Assembly: GCA_944324835.1 (NCBI GenBank) | Contig: CALUXV010000003.1 | Location: 19,687-83,686 of the forward strand | Direction: 5' to 3' | Length of the DNA stretch: 64,000 nucleotides | DNA from: Candidatus Gastranaerophilales bacterium | GTDB lineage: Bacteria; Cyanobacteriota; Vampirovibrionia; Gastranaerophilales; Gastranaerophilaceae | Shown: piece by piece, positions 26,279 to 33,972 of the stretch | Layout: each line of letters starts with the position of its first letter | How positions within the stretch are numbered: the stretch's first letter is position 1 | Translations under genes and position numbers: made by a program | Notes under the pieces: model-generated | The model's input: the letters and a program-made list of their open reading frames with translations, nothing else | Told to the model about the DNA's origin: nothing | The model's database searches: none

Positions 26279-27865
26279 ATGGTTAATTTAGGATTAGAAA
26301 AAATAGCTGATGAATACTTTGAACAAAGAAATTTGTTTGAAGCCGAAAAACTTTATATGCGGGTTCTGGCAGCAGACAAAACAAATAGAAATGCTTTATA
26401 TAAATTGGCGTATATTAATATAGGGAAGCTTGATTATTCAACGGCAGAAATGCTTTTAGATGCGGCACTAAAAATAGGTGCAGATTTAAAAACCCTTATG
26501 CTGGCAGCTTATGTTAAAGAAAAATCGTTCAAGCTTTATGATGCAATTGTAATGTACGAGAAAGCCCTTGAAATAGAGCCTACAGAAGCATTATTTGAAA
26601 TAATTGGCAATTTGTATATTCAACTTGAACTATATGATAATGCAATTCATATTTCAAAAGAATATGTTCAAAAATTTCCAACTATACTTGCTTATAGAAG
26701 ATTATTTTTAATTTATTTAAACCTTTCTAAAAAAGAAGAATTAAAAGAACTTTGTGAAGAAATCAAACAAAAATTCCCAAATAAAGGATTAGCATTTAAC
26801 CTTTTAGGAATGTACAAAGAATTTATTGACAGCGATATTAATGAAGCAATAAAATTTTATGAAAAAGCAATAAAACTTGGTGTTTCTATTGCTGCATTTG
26901 ATTTGGCTCTCTGCTATAAGAAAAATAAACAGTATAATGAATCTGAAAAATACTGTAAAAAAATATTGAATACTTATCCCAGAAAAAATGATGTACTAAA
27001 TCTTTTAAAAGATATCTATTTTATTGAGAAAAAAATGCGTAAAGGATATAAATATTATCTTGAAAGAGATTTAAATAAAGATATCAAATCTTTGAAAAAT
27101 AAATGGAACGGAAAAACTGATGGCAAAAAGATACTAGTAATTTCAGATGTTTCAAATTCAGATTGTTTAAGAAATTTGAGATACTTAAAACCATTAAAAG
27201 AACATTTTAAAGAAGTTGTACTTGCCTGTTCTCCATCTATAGAATCTTTGCTTAAGTTTAATAAAATCAATACAGTTAGTGCCACTGATATTAACAATAT
27301 AGAATATGATAAATATGTATTATTATCAGAACTTCCATATTATTTAAATTTAACGTTTGAACAAATACCAAAATTCAATTTAATATCCAATAAAATAGAT
27401 TTGGAAGGAGATTTTAAAGTTGGTTTATTATGGAAGCCGCAAGGTGACAGTATGAAAGCAGTTAATGAACAAACTGTAAATACAAAATATTTCAAAGATT
27501 TATTTGAAATCCCGGGAATTCAATTTTATTCTTTTCAAAAAAATGATATTTTCAATACTCTTGAAACTTATCCTACAATTAAAGATTTATCAGCAGAATT
27601 AAATACACTGGAAGATTATGCAAAATATATTAACAGTATGGATTTAATTATTTCAATTGATTCAGACACACTACATTTGGCAGGGTGTTTAAATATCCCT
27701 GCATATGCCATTTTACCATTCGATACTGAATGGTACTGGTTTGAGAACCAAAATAAAACAGAATGGTATCCTTCCGTTGAATTATTTAGACAACAGAAAG
27801 GAAAAGATTGGACTGAAGTAATGAAACTCATAACTGAAAAAGTAAGGATATTGGCGAATAAATAA
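26279..27865 (+). CDS. TPR protein with GT9-like glycosyltransferase domain
   Basis: 528 residues. Residues 1-260 form about seven TPR repeats (for example YKLAYINIGKLDYSTAEMLL). Residues 280-528 resemble the C-terminal domain of heptosyltransferase-like (GT9) enzymes, including ISIDSDTLHLAGCLNIPAYA and the WYWFENQNKTEWYPSV segment. Similar TPR-GT fusions are thought to modify proteins or surface sugars, but donor and acceptor are unknown. No signal peptide. The stop overlaps the start of its paralogue by one base. The catalytic status of the domain cannot be judged by eye. Confidence 0.8.
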   Translation: MVNLGLEKIADEYFEQRNLFEAEKLYMRVLAADKTNRNALYKLAYINIGKLDYSTAEMLLDAALKIGADLKTLMLAAYVKEKSFKLYDAIVMYEKALEIEPTEALFEIIGNLYIQLELYDNAIHISKEYVQKFPTILAYRRLFLIYLNLSKKEELKELCEEIKQKFPNKGLAFNLLGMYKEFIDSDINEAIKFYEKAIKLGVSIAAFDLALCYKKNKQYNESEKYCKKILNTYPRKNDVLNLLKDIYFIEKKMRKGYKYYLERDLNKDIKSLKNKWNGKTDGKKILVISDVSNSDCLRNLRYLKPLKEHFKEVVLACSPSIESLLKFNKINTVSATDINNIEYDKYVLLSELPYYLNLTFEQIPKFNLISNKIDLEGDFKVGLLWKPQGDSMKAVNEQTVNTKYFKDLFEIPGIQFYSFQKNDIFNTLETYPTIKDLSAELNTLEDYAKYINSMDLIISIDSDTLHLAGCLNIPAYAILPFDTEWYWFENQNKTEWYPSVELFRQQKGKDWTEVMKLITEKVRILANK

Positions 27866-29493
27866 TGTTGAATATAAAGAAACTAAACAAAGCAATTTTA
27901 TTTGTTAAAAACAAGGATTTTGACTCTGCCGAAAAAATTTATTCAGAACTTTTAAGAGAAAATCCAAATAATGATACTGTTCTATCTTTTTGGGGATTAT
28001 TCAATATAAAAAAAGGTTTATTTAAAAAAGCAGAAAAAATACTAGAATCTGCTTACAAAATAAAAAAAGCGCCATCAACAATTGCCGGTTTAGCATACAC
28101 AAAATATAAAATACAAAAATATGATGATGCAATAATTTTATATGAAGAATTGTTCCGTTACGACAAAGAAAGTGAAGTTATTTATCAAAAAATTATTGAA
28201 TGTTTTAGAAAACTTCATATGTATGATTTTGCAAATGCATATTGCCAAAAATTTCTTGCATCACACCCCAACAGCCGCCACGCATTATCTCTAATAACTC
28301 AAAGTTATATGGATATTAAAGATTTTAAAAAAGCCGAAGAATATTGTGCAAAAACTCTGGAATTATACCCAGATAACCCATCCAGCTGGATAAATGCAGG
28401 TTTTTTACAAGAATTATTTTACAACAATGAAGAAGTTGCACAAGAATGCTACAAAAAAGCAATAGAACATAAAGATAATCAAGGATATTATCATCTGGCA
28501 GTTAGTTTGCAAAAATCCGGCAAGTATAAAGAAGCAGAGATGAATTATAAAAAAGCATTGGAATATTACCCGGATGATGCAGATACAAAAGCATCTTTAG
28601 GAGCACTCTACTGGACAATACGAGAATTTAAAAAAGGATATGAGTATTTTACAGAAGGCGTCAGAGAAAAACTTCCGGCTACATTAAGACAATTAAATAC
28701 TAATTCTGAAGGAAATAACTTACTCATTTACTGCGATCAAGGTTTGGGAGATAATATTATGTATTCCAGATATCTTCCTTACTTAAAAGAAAAATATTCA
28801 AATATTGAGGTTTACACAAGAAAACCTCTCACATCTATTTTTAAGCACAGTTTTCCTGATATTAATTTTATCGACAAAGATTTTGACAAATTATCTTATG
28901 ATTCTTCTATGTTCTTATCTTATATTCCATATTTTCTTAATATGGATTTTGAACATATCCCGGCCAAAGAAGGTTATTTAAGTGTTAATGAAACGAAATT
29001 GGAGGATTATAGAAATAAATATTTTCAAAATAATAAATTAAAAATCGGACTATGCTGGAAATCGGGAGATATGGCCATAAGAGCAGCAATCCATCGGACT
29101 ATAAATATAGATTATTTTAAACCATTATTAGAAATGAAAAATATCGAATTCTACTCATTTCAAAAAGACGATATTTTTAATTCATTAGAAAAATATCCTC
29201 AAATAATTGATTTAGGAAATGAATTTACTGATTTCGACGATACAGCTGCAGCAATGAAAAATTTGGATTTAATGATTAGTGTTGATACTTCAACAATCCA
29301 TCTTGCGGGCGCACTTGGAGTAAAGTCAATATTATTACTGCCATACTGCAATGATTGGCGTTGGTTTGACAATACAGAAACCACCGAATGGTATAATTCA
29401 GTTAAAATTATAAAACAAAAAGACAGACACGATTGGTATATCGAAATCGATAAACTGGTAAAGGATATTAATAGTTTGTTAAATAACATATAA
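27865..29493 (+). CDS. TPR protein with GT9-like glycosyltransferase domain (paralogue)
   Basis: 542 residues, a tandem paralogue of the preceding gene. TPR repeats span about 1-270 (AEKIYSELLRENPNN, YKKALEYYPDDADTKASLGA). A glycosyltransferase-like domain follows, containing LLIYCDQGLGDNIMYSRYLP, a better preserved GDxxM element than in the upstream copy. The domain ends with MISVDTSTIHLAGALGVKSI and the DWRWFDNTETTEWYNS segment. The first copy lacks the QGLGD element, so this one is more likely to be catalytic. Translationally coupled (TAATG). Confidence 0.82.
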   Translation: MLNIKKLNKAILFVKNKDFDSAEKIYSELLRENPNNDTVLSFWGLFNIKKGLFKKAEKILESAYKIKKAPSTIAGLAYTKYKIQKYDDAIILYEELFRYDKESEVIYQKIIECFRKLHMYDFANAYCQKFLASHPNSRHALSLITQSYMDIKDFKKAEEYCAKTLELYPDNPSSWINAGFLQELFYNNEEVAQECYKKAIEHKDNQGYYHLAVSLQKSGKYKEAEMNYKKALEYYPDDADTKASLGALYWTIREFKKGYEYFTEGVREKLPATLRQLNTNSEGNNLLIYCDQGLGDNIMYSRYLPYLKEKYSNIEVYTRKPLTSIFKHSFPDINFIDKDFDKLSYDSSMFLSYIPYFLNMDFEHIPAKEGYLSVNETKLEDYRNKYFQNNKLKIGLCWKSGDMAIRAAIHRTINIDYFKPLLEMKNIEFYSFQKDDIFNSLEKYPQIIDLGNEFTDFDDTAAAMKNLDLMISVDTSTIHLAGALGVKSILLLPYCNDWRWFDNTETTEWYNSVKIIKQKDRHDWYIEIDKLVKDINSLLNNI

Positions 29494-29528
29494 TAAAATT
29501 GTTATATACTCCACAAATTTCATATATA

Positions 29529-29537
29529 TGATATAAT
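29529..29537 (+). promoter_or_regulatory. Extended -10 promoter element of the phosphatase-like gene
   Basis: TGATATAAT (TG one base before TATAAT), 25 bases before the ATG; GGGGT lies between as a ribosome binding site. No clear -35 box, as expected for an extended -10 promoter. Confidence 0.45.
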
Positions 29538-29561
29538 ACTAATCAAATAGGGGTACAAATA

Positions 29562-30182
29562 ATGTTAAACAGGAAATGTAAAATAACTTATATCGCTCAC
29601 GGAGCAACAATATATACAGAAGATTTCAGATTATGCAATCAGGAAAACTACCCGCCTTTAGAAGATAAAGGGCAAGAAGAAATCCGTAAGATTTGTGAAT
29701 ATATCAAACATCGTGGAGTTAAAAGTGACAAAATTTATTCAAGCCCCGCAACCCGCTGTATACAATCTGCACAAATGATATGTAAAGTATTTAAACAAGA
29801 TTTTGAAATATTACCGGAATTAAATTCTCGGAATTGGGGAGATTGGAATGGTTTAACATTTGATAATATCGTAAAAAAATATTCTATAGAATATGGCGAA
29901 AATGTACCAAGTATTATTGCATTGACGCCTGACAACGGTGAACCAATTGTCGACTTTAACAAACGTGTAGATATTGTTGTACAAAAATTAGTAGAAGAAA
30001 ACCAGGGTAACCGTGTCATTGTCGTTACCGGACAAAATGTTATTCAGGCGGTAGTTGCAAATACCCTTGGTATTCCACCGGAAAAACAATCAAGAATACT
30101 AATAAAAACAGGCAGCGCAACTCAGATAAGCTACTTTGATGATTGGTCAAGCTTGATTTATTCCGGATATGTCCCCCTATAG
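29562..30182 (+). CDS. Histidine phosphatase-fold protein, probably inactive
   Basis: 206 residues with the phosphoglycerate-mutase fold order: AHGATI at 12-17, SSPATRCIQSAQM near 61, LNSRNWGDWNGLTF near 86, and VVTGQNVIQAVV near 152. In active members the first motif is RHG and the last is SHG. Here the arginine of RHG is alanine and the second catalytic histidine position reads glycine (VTGQ), while the nucleophilic histidine H13 remains. A pseudo-enzyme or ligand sensor is therefore more likely than a phosphatase. It is followed after 18 bases by prephenate dehydratase. Confidence 0.8.
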   Translation: MLNRKCKITYIAHGATIYTEDFRLCNQENYPPLEDKGQEEIRKICEYIKHRGVKSDKIYSSPATRCIQSAQMICKVFKQDFEILPELNSRNWGDWNGLTFDNIVKKYSIEYGENVPSIIALTPDNGEPIVDFNKRVDIVVQKLVEENQGNRVIVVTGQNVIQAVVANTLGIPPEKQSRILIKTGSATQISYFDDWSSLIYSGYVPL

Positions 30183-30200
30183 ATATGGATAAATTATTTT

Positions 30201-31061
30201 ATGGCTAAAATTTTAAATTCAGAGAATGTAAAAACAGTTGCATATTTAGGAACAAGCGGTTCTTTTACTGAAATGGCAAAAGATTATTTTTGTTCAAAAT
30301 ATGATTTAAAATCTTACCAAATGCCTTTTAGAGCAATTGAGGAAGTTGTACAGTATATAGAAACAGATGAAGATGCTGTTGGTATAATCCCTTTCGAAAA
30401 TGCAAAAGAAGGAGTTATAAGAGAATCAACAGACAACTTGATAAAATCATCCGGTAAAGAAATCTATATACTGGCAGAAACAATTTTGCCGTCAAATAAT
30501 TGTTTGTTATCAAAAAACAGCGAAATTTATAATATTTCAGGTCTTATTGCTCCATCACCTGCAATCGCTAAATGCAGTGATTATATAAAAAATGAACTTC
30601 CTATGCATTTGAATATTATAAATACATCTAATATCGAAGAAGCTGCCAGACTTTTAAATTCTTACAACTTGACTTATGCAATTATTGGAACAGAAAAAAC
30701 GGCAGAAATTTATAATCTAAATATTTTAAACCCGAATATTAATAATGATAAAAATAATCAAACAAAATTTATTATGATTGGCAGCTTTAAAACACTTCCG
30801 ACAGAAAATAGTACATCTTCTATAGCAATTTGCATAGAAGACGAACCGGGTAAATTGTTTAGTATTGTTCAAGAATTAGCAAACCGAAAAATTAATATTT
30901 CATATATTCATGCAACGCCTTCCAAAATGGATGTTAATGAATATATTTTATTCTTAGATATAAAAGGACATATAGATGAAACAAATGTTAAAGACGCATT
31001 TGATTCAATAAAAAATCATACAACATATTTCAGATTTATGGGTTCTTATGAAAGAATTTAA
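30201..31061 (+). CDS. pheA: Prephenate dehydratase
   Basis: 286 residues: a periplasmic-binding-like catalytic domain (1-190) and a C-terminal ACT domain (about 203-286). It makes phenylpyruvate from prephenate for phenylalanine synthesis. Signatures: VAYLGTSGSFTEMA at the N-terminus, DAVGIIPFENAKEGVI near 57, and NNQTKFIMIG near 187, where the usual TRF is TKF. The ACT domain has EDEPGKLFSIVQEL, but the usual ESRP phenylalanine-binding motif reads ATPSKM, so feedback control may differ. Monofunctional, without a chorismate mutase domain. Confidence 0.85.
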   Translation: MAKILNSENVKTVAYLGTSGSFTEMAKDYFCSKYDLKSYQMPFRAIEEVVQYIETDEDAVGIIPFENAKEGVIRESTDNLIKSSGKEIYILAETILPSNNCLLSKNSEIYNISGLIAPSPAIAKCSDYIKNELPMHLNIINTSNIEEAARLLNSYNLTYAIIGTEKTAEIYNLNILNPNINNDKNNQTKFIMIGSFKTLPTENSTSSIAICIEDEPGKLFSIVQELANRKINISYIHATPSKMDVNEYILFLDIKGHIDETNVKDAFDSIKNHTTYFRFMGSYERI

Positions 31062-31089
31062 TTAGTGCCGTTATAAAAGGAGAAATAGC

Positions 31090-32124
31090 ATGAAAGCCGG
31101 AAAAAGAATTATTTTAGCATTAATTTTTATGACTTTTCAATTCCTATTTATTCAAATACTTCCCGGATATTGTGAAGAAAGTATTGATGTTGAAAAATGC
31201 CAAAAATTAATTGAAAAATACTCTTCAATTATTGATAAAAACCCTAACAATTACTCAACATATTTAAAACGTGCGGATTTAGAATACAAATTAGGAATGT
31301 ATAAAGAAGCAGTAGAAGATTATACAACCGTTCTTGAAAAATATCCTTCCGTCAGTGAAACTTATTTTTTACGAGGTAATTCCAGATTTGCCGCAAAAGA
31401 TTACAAAGGAGCAATTGCAGATTTTACAAAAACAATAGAATTAGAACCCGATTCCGTAACAGCATATTGCAATAGAGGTACAGCAAAGTTAATAGTACAT
31501 GATAACCATGGTGCAATTGTAGATTTCGATAAAGCTATAAGCTTGGATTCTGAAATATATGACTCTTATTGCAACCGAGGAATTGCAAAATTAAATATTA
31601 AAGATTACAAAAGTGCAATAGACGATTTTAATAAAGCAATCAAACTAGACTCATCTATAACTGATGCATATTCAGAAAGAGCACATGCAAAAGCATATAT
31701 GGGTGATTATAAAGGTGCACTGGAAGACTTCAATAAAATTATTGATATGAACCCTAAACTTGTCAGCGCATATTACGACAGAGGGCATGTTAAAATTCAA
31801 AAAAATGATTTTGACGGGGCATTGAAAGATTTTACAAAAACTATTGAACTCGATAAAAAATTTGCACCTGCCTATTTTAACCGTGCAATGATTCAGTATT
31901 CAAAGAAAAATTATGATAAAGCGATAAGTGATTATTCAGTGTATATTTCTTTAAACTCTAATGACGCAGAAGCATATAACAACCGAGCCTTATCAAGAAT
32001 GCATATCGGCGGACAAACAAAAGAAGCTGTATACGATTGTTTAAAGGCTTTAAAACTTAATCCTGAATATTACCCAAGATATCAGGAGTTACCTTGGCTG
32101 AAATATTATTTACCGAAAAAATAA
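31090..32124 (+). CDS. Exported TPR-repeat protein
   Basis: 344 residues with an N-terminal signal peptide (MKAGKRIILALIFMTFQFLF, cleavage likely after GYC, possibly a lipoprotein-like cysteine). About eight tandem 34-residue TPR units follow, in which DYKGAIADFTKTIELEPDSV and similar lines recur. TPR proteins of this type scaffold protein complexes in the periplasm or at the outer face of the membrane. The partner is unknown. AAAGGAG precedes the ATG. It forms a pair with the next, shorter TPR gene (14-base gap). Confidence 0.88.
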   Translation: MKAGKRIILALIFMTFQFLFIQILPGYCEESIDVEKCQKLIEKYSSIIDKNPNNYSTYLKRADLEYKLGMYKEAVEDYTTVLEKYPSVSETYFLRGNSRFAAKDYKGAIADFTKTIELEPDSVTAYCNRGTAKLIVHDNHGAIVDFDKAISLDSEIYDSYCNRGIAKLNIKDYKSAIDDFNKAIKLDSSITDAYSERAHAKAYMGDYKGALEDFNKIIDMNPKLVSAYYDRGHVKIQKNDFDGALKDFTKTIELDKKFAPAYFNRAMIQYSKKNYDKAISDYSVYISLNSNDAEAYNNRALSRMHIGGQTKEAVYDCLKALKLNPEYYPRYQELPWLKYYLPKK

Positions 32125-32138
32125 AATAGGATATTCTA

Positions 32139-32942
32139 ATGAAAAAAATTTTAGCGACAATCGTATTATTAATTTTATGTTCATTTTGTTTACCTTCGTA
32201 CAGTTATGACCATTCAGACTTTCAACTAATAAAACAATTAAGAAAGTACAATAAAAAGATAGACCGTAATCCTAATAGTGCAAAATTGTATAATCAGAGA
32301 GGATATTTAAATTTTTTAATAGGGAATTATGATGATGCATTAGATGATTATGATAACGCCAAAAGGTTAGAACCTGATAATTCTGATATATACTACAATA
32401 TTGCAAGAACGCAGTATGTTATGCGAAATTATGACAATTCTCTGGAGAATTATACAAAAGTTATTCATTTAAAACCCAAAGACGCCAAATCATATGTCGG
32501 ACGAGGACTGGTAAAAGAAACCTGCGGAAATCTGCAAGGCGCCAAAGAAGATTATAATAAAGCTATTAAAATAAATAAACGTTATGCACAGGCTTATATA
32601 AATAGAGGCGTTGTGGAAGATAAAGAAAAAAATTATGATGCCGCAATTGCAGATTACACAAAAGCTTTAAAATTAGATGAATATGCTTCTGACGCTTATT
32701 ATAATCGTGGATTAACCTTGTGTAAATTAAAGAGATATGAAGAAGCAATAAAAGATTATGATGCGGCAATTGCATTGGATGGTTTTTATGAGCTGGCATA
32801 TTTTCATAGAGGACAAACTTATTTTATTTTAAAAAAATATGAGAAATCCCGATTGGATTTTATAAAAGCATTAGACATTAACCCAAAGAATGACGAAGCA
32901 CGAGAAAAACTAATAGAATTGCAGGATTACGTAGTCGAATAG
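32139..32942 (+). CDS. Exported TPR-repeat protein (shorter paralogue)
   Basis: 267 residues. Signal peptide MKKILATIVLLILCSFCLPS at the N-terminus, then six TPR units (GNYDDALDDYDNAKRLEPDN, KNYDAAIADYTKALKLDEYA and others). It resembles the upstream TPR protein but has fewer repeats, so a local duplication is likely. No catalytic domain is visible. Cotranscribed with the upstream copy. Confidence 0.87.
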   Translation: MKKILATIVLLILCSFCLPSYSYDHSDFQLIKQLRKYNKKIDRNPNSAKLYNQRGYLNFLIGNYDDALDDYDNAKRLEPDNSDIYYNIARTQYVMRNYDNSLENYTKVIHLKPKDAKSYVGRGLVKETCGNLQGAKEDYNKAIKINKRYAQAYINRGVVEDKEKNYDAAIADYTKALKLDEYASDAYYNRGLTLCKLKRYEEAIKDYDAAIALDGFYELAYFHRGQTYFILKKYEKSRLDFIKALDINPKNDEAREKLIELQDYVVE

Positions 32943-32975
32943 TATATGCTATAATAATATCAGAGGTGATACTAT

Positions 32976-33233
32976 ATGAAGGTTAGTCCAATATTAGCAG
33001 GTATACATTTTCGAGCAGCGCAAGCCCGCCATCGTTTAATGCATCGTTATTCATGGGTTCCATTGACAGGTTATGCATCATTAGGATGTGGAGTTGCATC
33101 ATGTGTTCTGGCTCACAGACGTCATATACTTGCTCACAAGGTTACTGCAATGATAGCATTGGCAGCGGCTGCGGCTCACATACTTTTATTAAAAACCATG
33201 CATGGAATAGGACGACATCACCATAGCAAATAA
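32976..33233 (+). CDS. Small histidine-rich membrane protein
   Basis: 85 residues with two predicted membrane helices (about 30-48 and 55-73) and eleven histidines, ending GIGRHHHSK. AGAGGTGAT provides the ribosome binding site. The family is not recognised. Metal binding or heme interaction is possible from the histidine content but untested. Confidence 0.7.
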   Translation: MKVSPILAGIHFRAAQARHRLMHRYSWVPLTGYASLGCGVASCVLAHRRHILAHKVTAMIALAAAAAHILLLKTMHGIGRHHHSK

Positions 33234-33284
33234 ATAGATTTTTATGTTTTTATAATTAATATATATTGTGATAGGTAAAAATGT

Positions 33285-33458
33285 ATGAATAATAACTCAA
33301 ATTATAAAAAACTTTTCCCTGAAACGTATGCAAAACGTGAAAAATTGATGTCATCAATGGCATATATAAATTCAAAGTACAAAAAGTATATTCCCGGTAG
33401 CAGCATACTAAATGATGAATTCCCAAATGTAGAAACAAAAATTTCTGACGAAGTTTAA
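33285..33458 (+). CDS. Putative 57-residue protein
   Basis: It begins MNNNSNYKKLFPETYAKREK and ends KISDEV, with a moderate AGGT ribosome binding site and codons like those of its neighbours. It lies 51 bases after the histidine-rich gene and just before the repeat cluster upstream of tRNA-Pro. No family is recognised. Confidence 0.5.
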   Translation: MNNNSNYKKLFPETYAKREKLMSSMAYINSKYKKYIPGSSILNDEFPNVETKISDEV

Positions 33459-33757
33459 TTTATGCTTGACCTCAGAAAATGTTTAATATAGAATTTTAAT
33501 TGCTGATAGTTAAATATTTCGGGATGTGGCAAGAACTTCGGAGCAACAATTAAGTATTGTTGCGGTGGAGGCAGGCAGAGTCAAAAGCAAAGCTTTTGCG
33601 AGCCGTATAAAAATACTACCAAGCTGCATCTAAAAACAAAATTGACAACTTAATATCGGGATGTGGCGCAGCTTGACTCTGCCGAACAAAATGATTAAGT
33701 ATCATTTTGTGAGAGGAAGCACCGTAGGTGCGCTACTCCATGACAATTAAATACTTT
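33459..33757. repeat. Decayed tRNA-Pro 5'-end copies with nested palindromes
   Basis: The start of the tRNA (CGGGATGTGGC) occurs at 33520, at 33657 (extended to CGGGATGTGGCGCAGCTTG) and in the real tRNA at 33758. The first two are followed by unrelated sequence and then by an inverted piece of the tRNA D-arm: CTACCAAGCTGC at 33617-33628 and GGTGCGCTAC at 33728-33737. Perfect hairpins with the loop TAAGT lie inside (GCAACAAT/ATTGTTGC, 33543-33563; CAAAATGAT/ATCATTTTG, 33687-33709), and CAAAAGC/GCTTTTG lies at 33582-33598. No protein is encoded. Confidence 0.6.
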
Positions 33758-33834
33758 CGGGATGTGGCGCAGCTTGGTAGCGCACCTCGCTTGGGACGAG
33801 GGGGTCGCACGTTCAAATCGTGTCATCCCGACCA
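33758..33834 (+). tRNA. tRNA-Pro(TGG)
   Basis: 77 bases with encoded CCA. The acceptor stem CGGGATG pairs with CATCCCG, the anticodon stem CCTCG/CGAGG holds a CTTGGGA loop with anticodon TGG, and the T-arm is GCACG-TTCAAAT-CGTGT. Its last 45 bases plus 4 flanking bases form the left copy of the island direct repeat. Confidence 0.95.
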
Positions 33835-33838
33835 TTTA
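33790..33838. repeat. attL: left copy of 49-bp direct repeat in tRNA-Pro
   Basis: Identical over 49 bases to 40772-40820. It runs from the anticodon loop of tRNA-Pro through CCA and four flanking bases (ATTTA ends both copies). tRNA 3' halves are classical integrase attachment sites. Confidence 0.85.
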
Positions 33839-33841
33839 AAT

Positions 33842-33877
33842 AAAAGAGTTTCAGGAAATTTCTGAAACTCTTTTTTA
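33842..33877 (+). terminator. Intrinsic terminator after tRNA-Pro
   Basis: AAAGAGTTTCAG pairs with CTGAAACTCTTT around a short loop and is followed by a T-run. It lies just inside the island, so the island supplies a terminator; the presumed original one is at 40823-40857. Confidence 0.85.
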
Positions 33878-33972
33878 TTGTCATTATGTAATTATTATGT
33901 AATCAAACCTTCTCTTCACACTTGCAATAGCATGAAACTTCAGATATAAATGACTTTAATATAGATTTTGAA

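Noticed and set aside
33520..33757. CRISPR array
   Set aside because: The repeated unit occurs only twice before the tRNA with unequal spacing and no constant repeat; it is explained as partial tRNA copies.
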